A DNA stretch of 7,305 nt from Elusimicrobia bacterium RIFOXYB2_FULL_49_7 (GTDB taxonomy: Bacteria; Fibrobacterota; OXYB2-FULL-49-7), in assembly GCA_001800515.1 (NCBI GenBank), contig MGVN01000132.1, positions 1-7,305 of the forward strand, read 5' to 3'. Below the pieces are notes generated by a model. It was not told where the DNA came from. It did not search any database and saw only the letters and a program-made list of their open reading frames with translations. A program made the translations under genes and the position numbers. Within the stretch, counting starts at the first letter, position 1. Each line of letters starts with the position of its first letter. Below are positions 6,669 through 7,305 of the stretch, one piece after another.

Positions 6669-7305
6669 ATGAATCCCAAGTTGTCTCAAAAAATTGCGTT
6701 CACCGTATTGTTCCTGGCGACACTCCTCGTGATACTTCCGGTCGTCATCATTTTGTTCATCATTGTCAGGGAAGGCGCTTCGGCGATCAATTGGCAGTTC
6801 CTGACATCAATGCCCACCGATGGAATGAGGAGCGGAGGTATATTTCCTGCCATTGTAGGCACCCTGTCGATCGTACTCTGCGCAATAGCGATCACCCTTC
6901 CGGTAGGAGTTCTTGCGGCTATCTATCTTAACGAGTACGCGAAAGATAATCTTCTTACCAGGGTCATTAAACTTTCAATCGTCAATCTGGCGGGTGTGCC
7001 CTCCGTCGTATACGGCCTCTTTGGCCTCGGCCTCTTTGTCATATTCTTTAACTTCGGCGTCTCTATCATCGCAGGCGCGCTTACGCTCTCCATTATGGAG
7101 CTGCCGGTCATTATCACTACGGCGCGCGGCGCGCTCAACAGTGTTCCTTATTCATTCAGGGAAGCAAGTTGGTCTCTTGGGGTCAGCAGATGGCAGACGA
7201 TACGCCATGTGGTGCTCCCCAACGCGCTGCCAGGTATCATGACAGGTGCCATCCTCAGTATCGCCCGCATATCGGGAGAAACTGCGCCTATACTCTTTAC
7301 CGCGG
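6669..7305 (+). CDS. pstA: Phosphate ABC transporter permease PstA, 5' part
   Basis: The frame from the ATG at 6669 stays open to the last base, giving 212 residues of a protein that usually has about 280. It is the second channel subunit of the phosphate importer. Hydrophobic segments lie at about 10-33, 60-87, 105-127 and 131-153, and a fifth begins near 188. The EAA-like loop that docks on PstB is EASWSLGVSRWQTIRHVVLP (165-184), followed by NALPGIMTGAILSIARISGE and TAPILFTA, a typical PstA signature. LAGVPSVVYGLFGL (108-121) is also diagnostic. The start is 3 bases after the pstC stop and has only a weak purine-rich site (AAGAGA), which suggests it is translated by coupling to pstC. The missing end would hold the rest of segments five and six, with pstB expected next. 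Confidence 0.94.
   Translation, partial: MNPKLSQKIAFTVLFLATLLVILPVVIILFIIVREGASAINWQFLTSMPTDGMRSGGIFPAIVGTLSIVLCAIAITLPVGVLAAIYLNEYAKDNLLTRVIKLSIVNLAGVPSVVYGLFGLGLFVIFFNFGVSIIAGALTLSIMELPVIITTARGALNSVPYSFREASWSLGVSRWQTIRHVVLPNALPGIMTGAILSIARISGETAPILFTA

Noticed and set aside
6913..7242. A 109-codon open frame on the + strand inside pstA
   Set aside because: The correct frame here is pstA from 6669, which has the permease EAA loop and membrane segments. The other frame is Ser- and Leu-rich shadow sequence.

Overview
This 7.3 kb window holds seven genes, all on the + strand and tightly packed. No intergenic gap exceeds about 60 bases. In order they are: the 3' part of a B12-dependent ribonucleotide reductase gene (nrdJ), a dCTP deaminase gene (dcd), an IMP dehydrogenase of the CBS-less GuaB3 type, GMP synthase (guaA), and then a phosphate ABC importer (pstS, pstC and the 5' part of pstA). 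Both ends are cut: nrdJ lacks its start and pstA runs off the right edge.

The organism is a bacterium of moderate GC content. The genes point to an uncultivated or environmental lineage rather than a familiar enteric or Bacillus relative: a class II reductase, a GuaB3 directly before guaA, and a Dcd resembling my recollection of the Pseudomonas-type sequence. PstS looks like a lipoprotein. I cannot name a phylum from the sequence alone. Candidate phyla such as Omnitrophota or Elusimicrobiota are only a guess.

Functionally, bases 1-4855 are a nucleotide block. NrdJ makes deoxyribonucleotides, Dcd normally feeds dUTP toward dTMP, GuaB3 converts IMP to XMP and GuaA converts XMP to GMP. Bases 4907-7305 are a phosphate uptake block, with pstS overlapping pstC and pstC nearly touching pstA; pstB would be expected just beyond the right edge. 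No terminator is visible between the blocks, so read-through is possible.

Most of the window is well-known housekeeping. Three things deserve a second look. First, the Dcd has serine where the family's catalytic glutamate (Glu138 in E. coli) is expected, although the rest of the active site looks intact. Second, the 60-base leader of guaB3 can form three competing hairpins, one of which covers part of the ribosome binding site. Third, a GuaB3-type enzyme sits in the place of the ordinary guaB in a guaB-guaA pair. I found no RNA gene, mobile element, CRISPR array or obvious new defence-type system.
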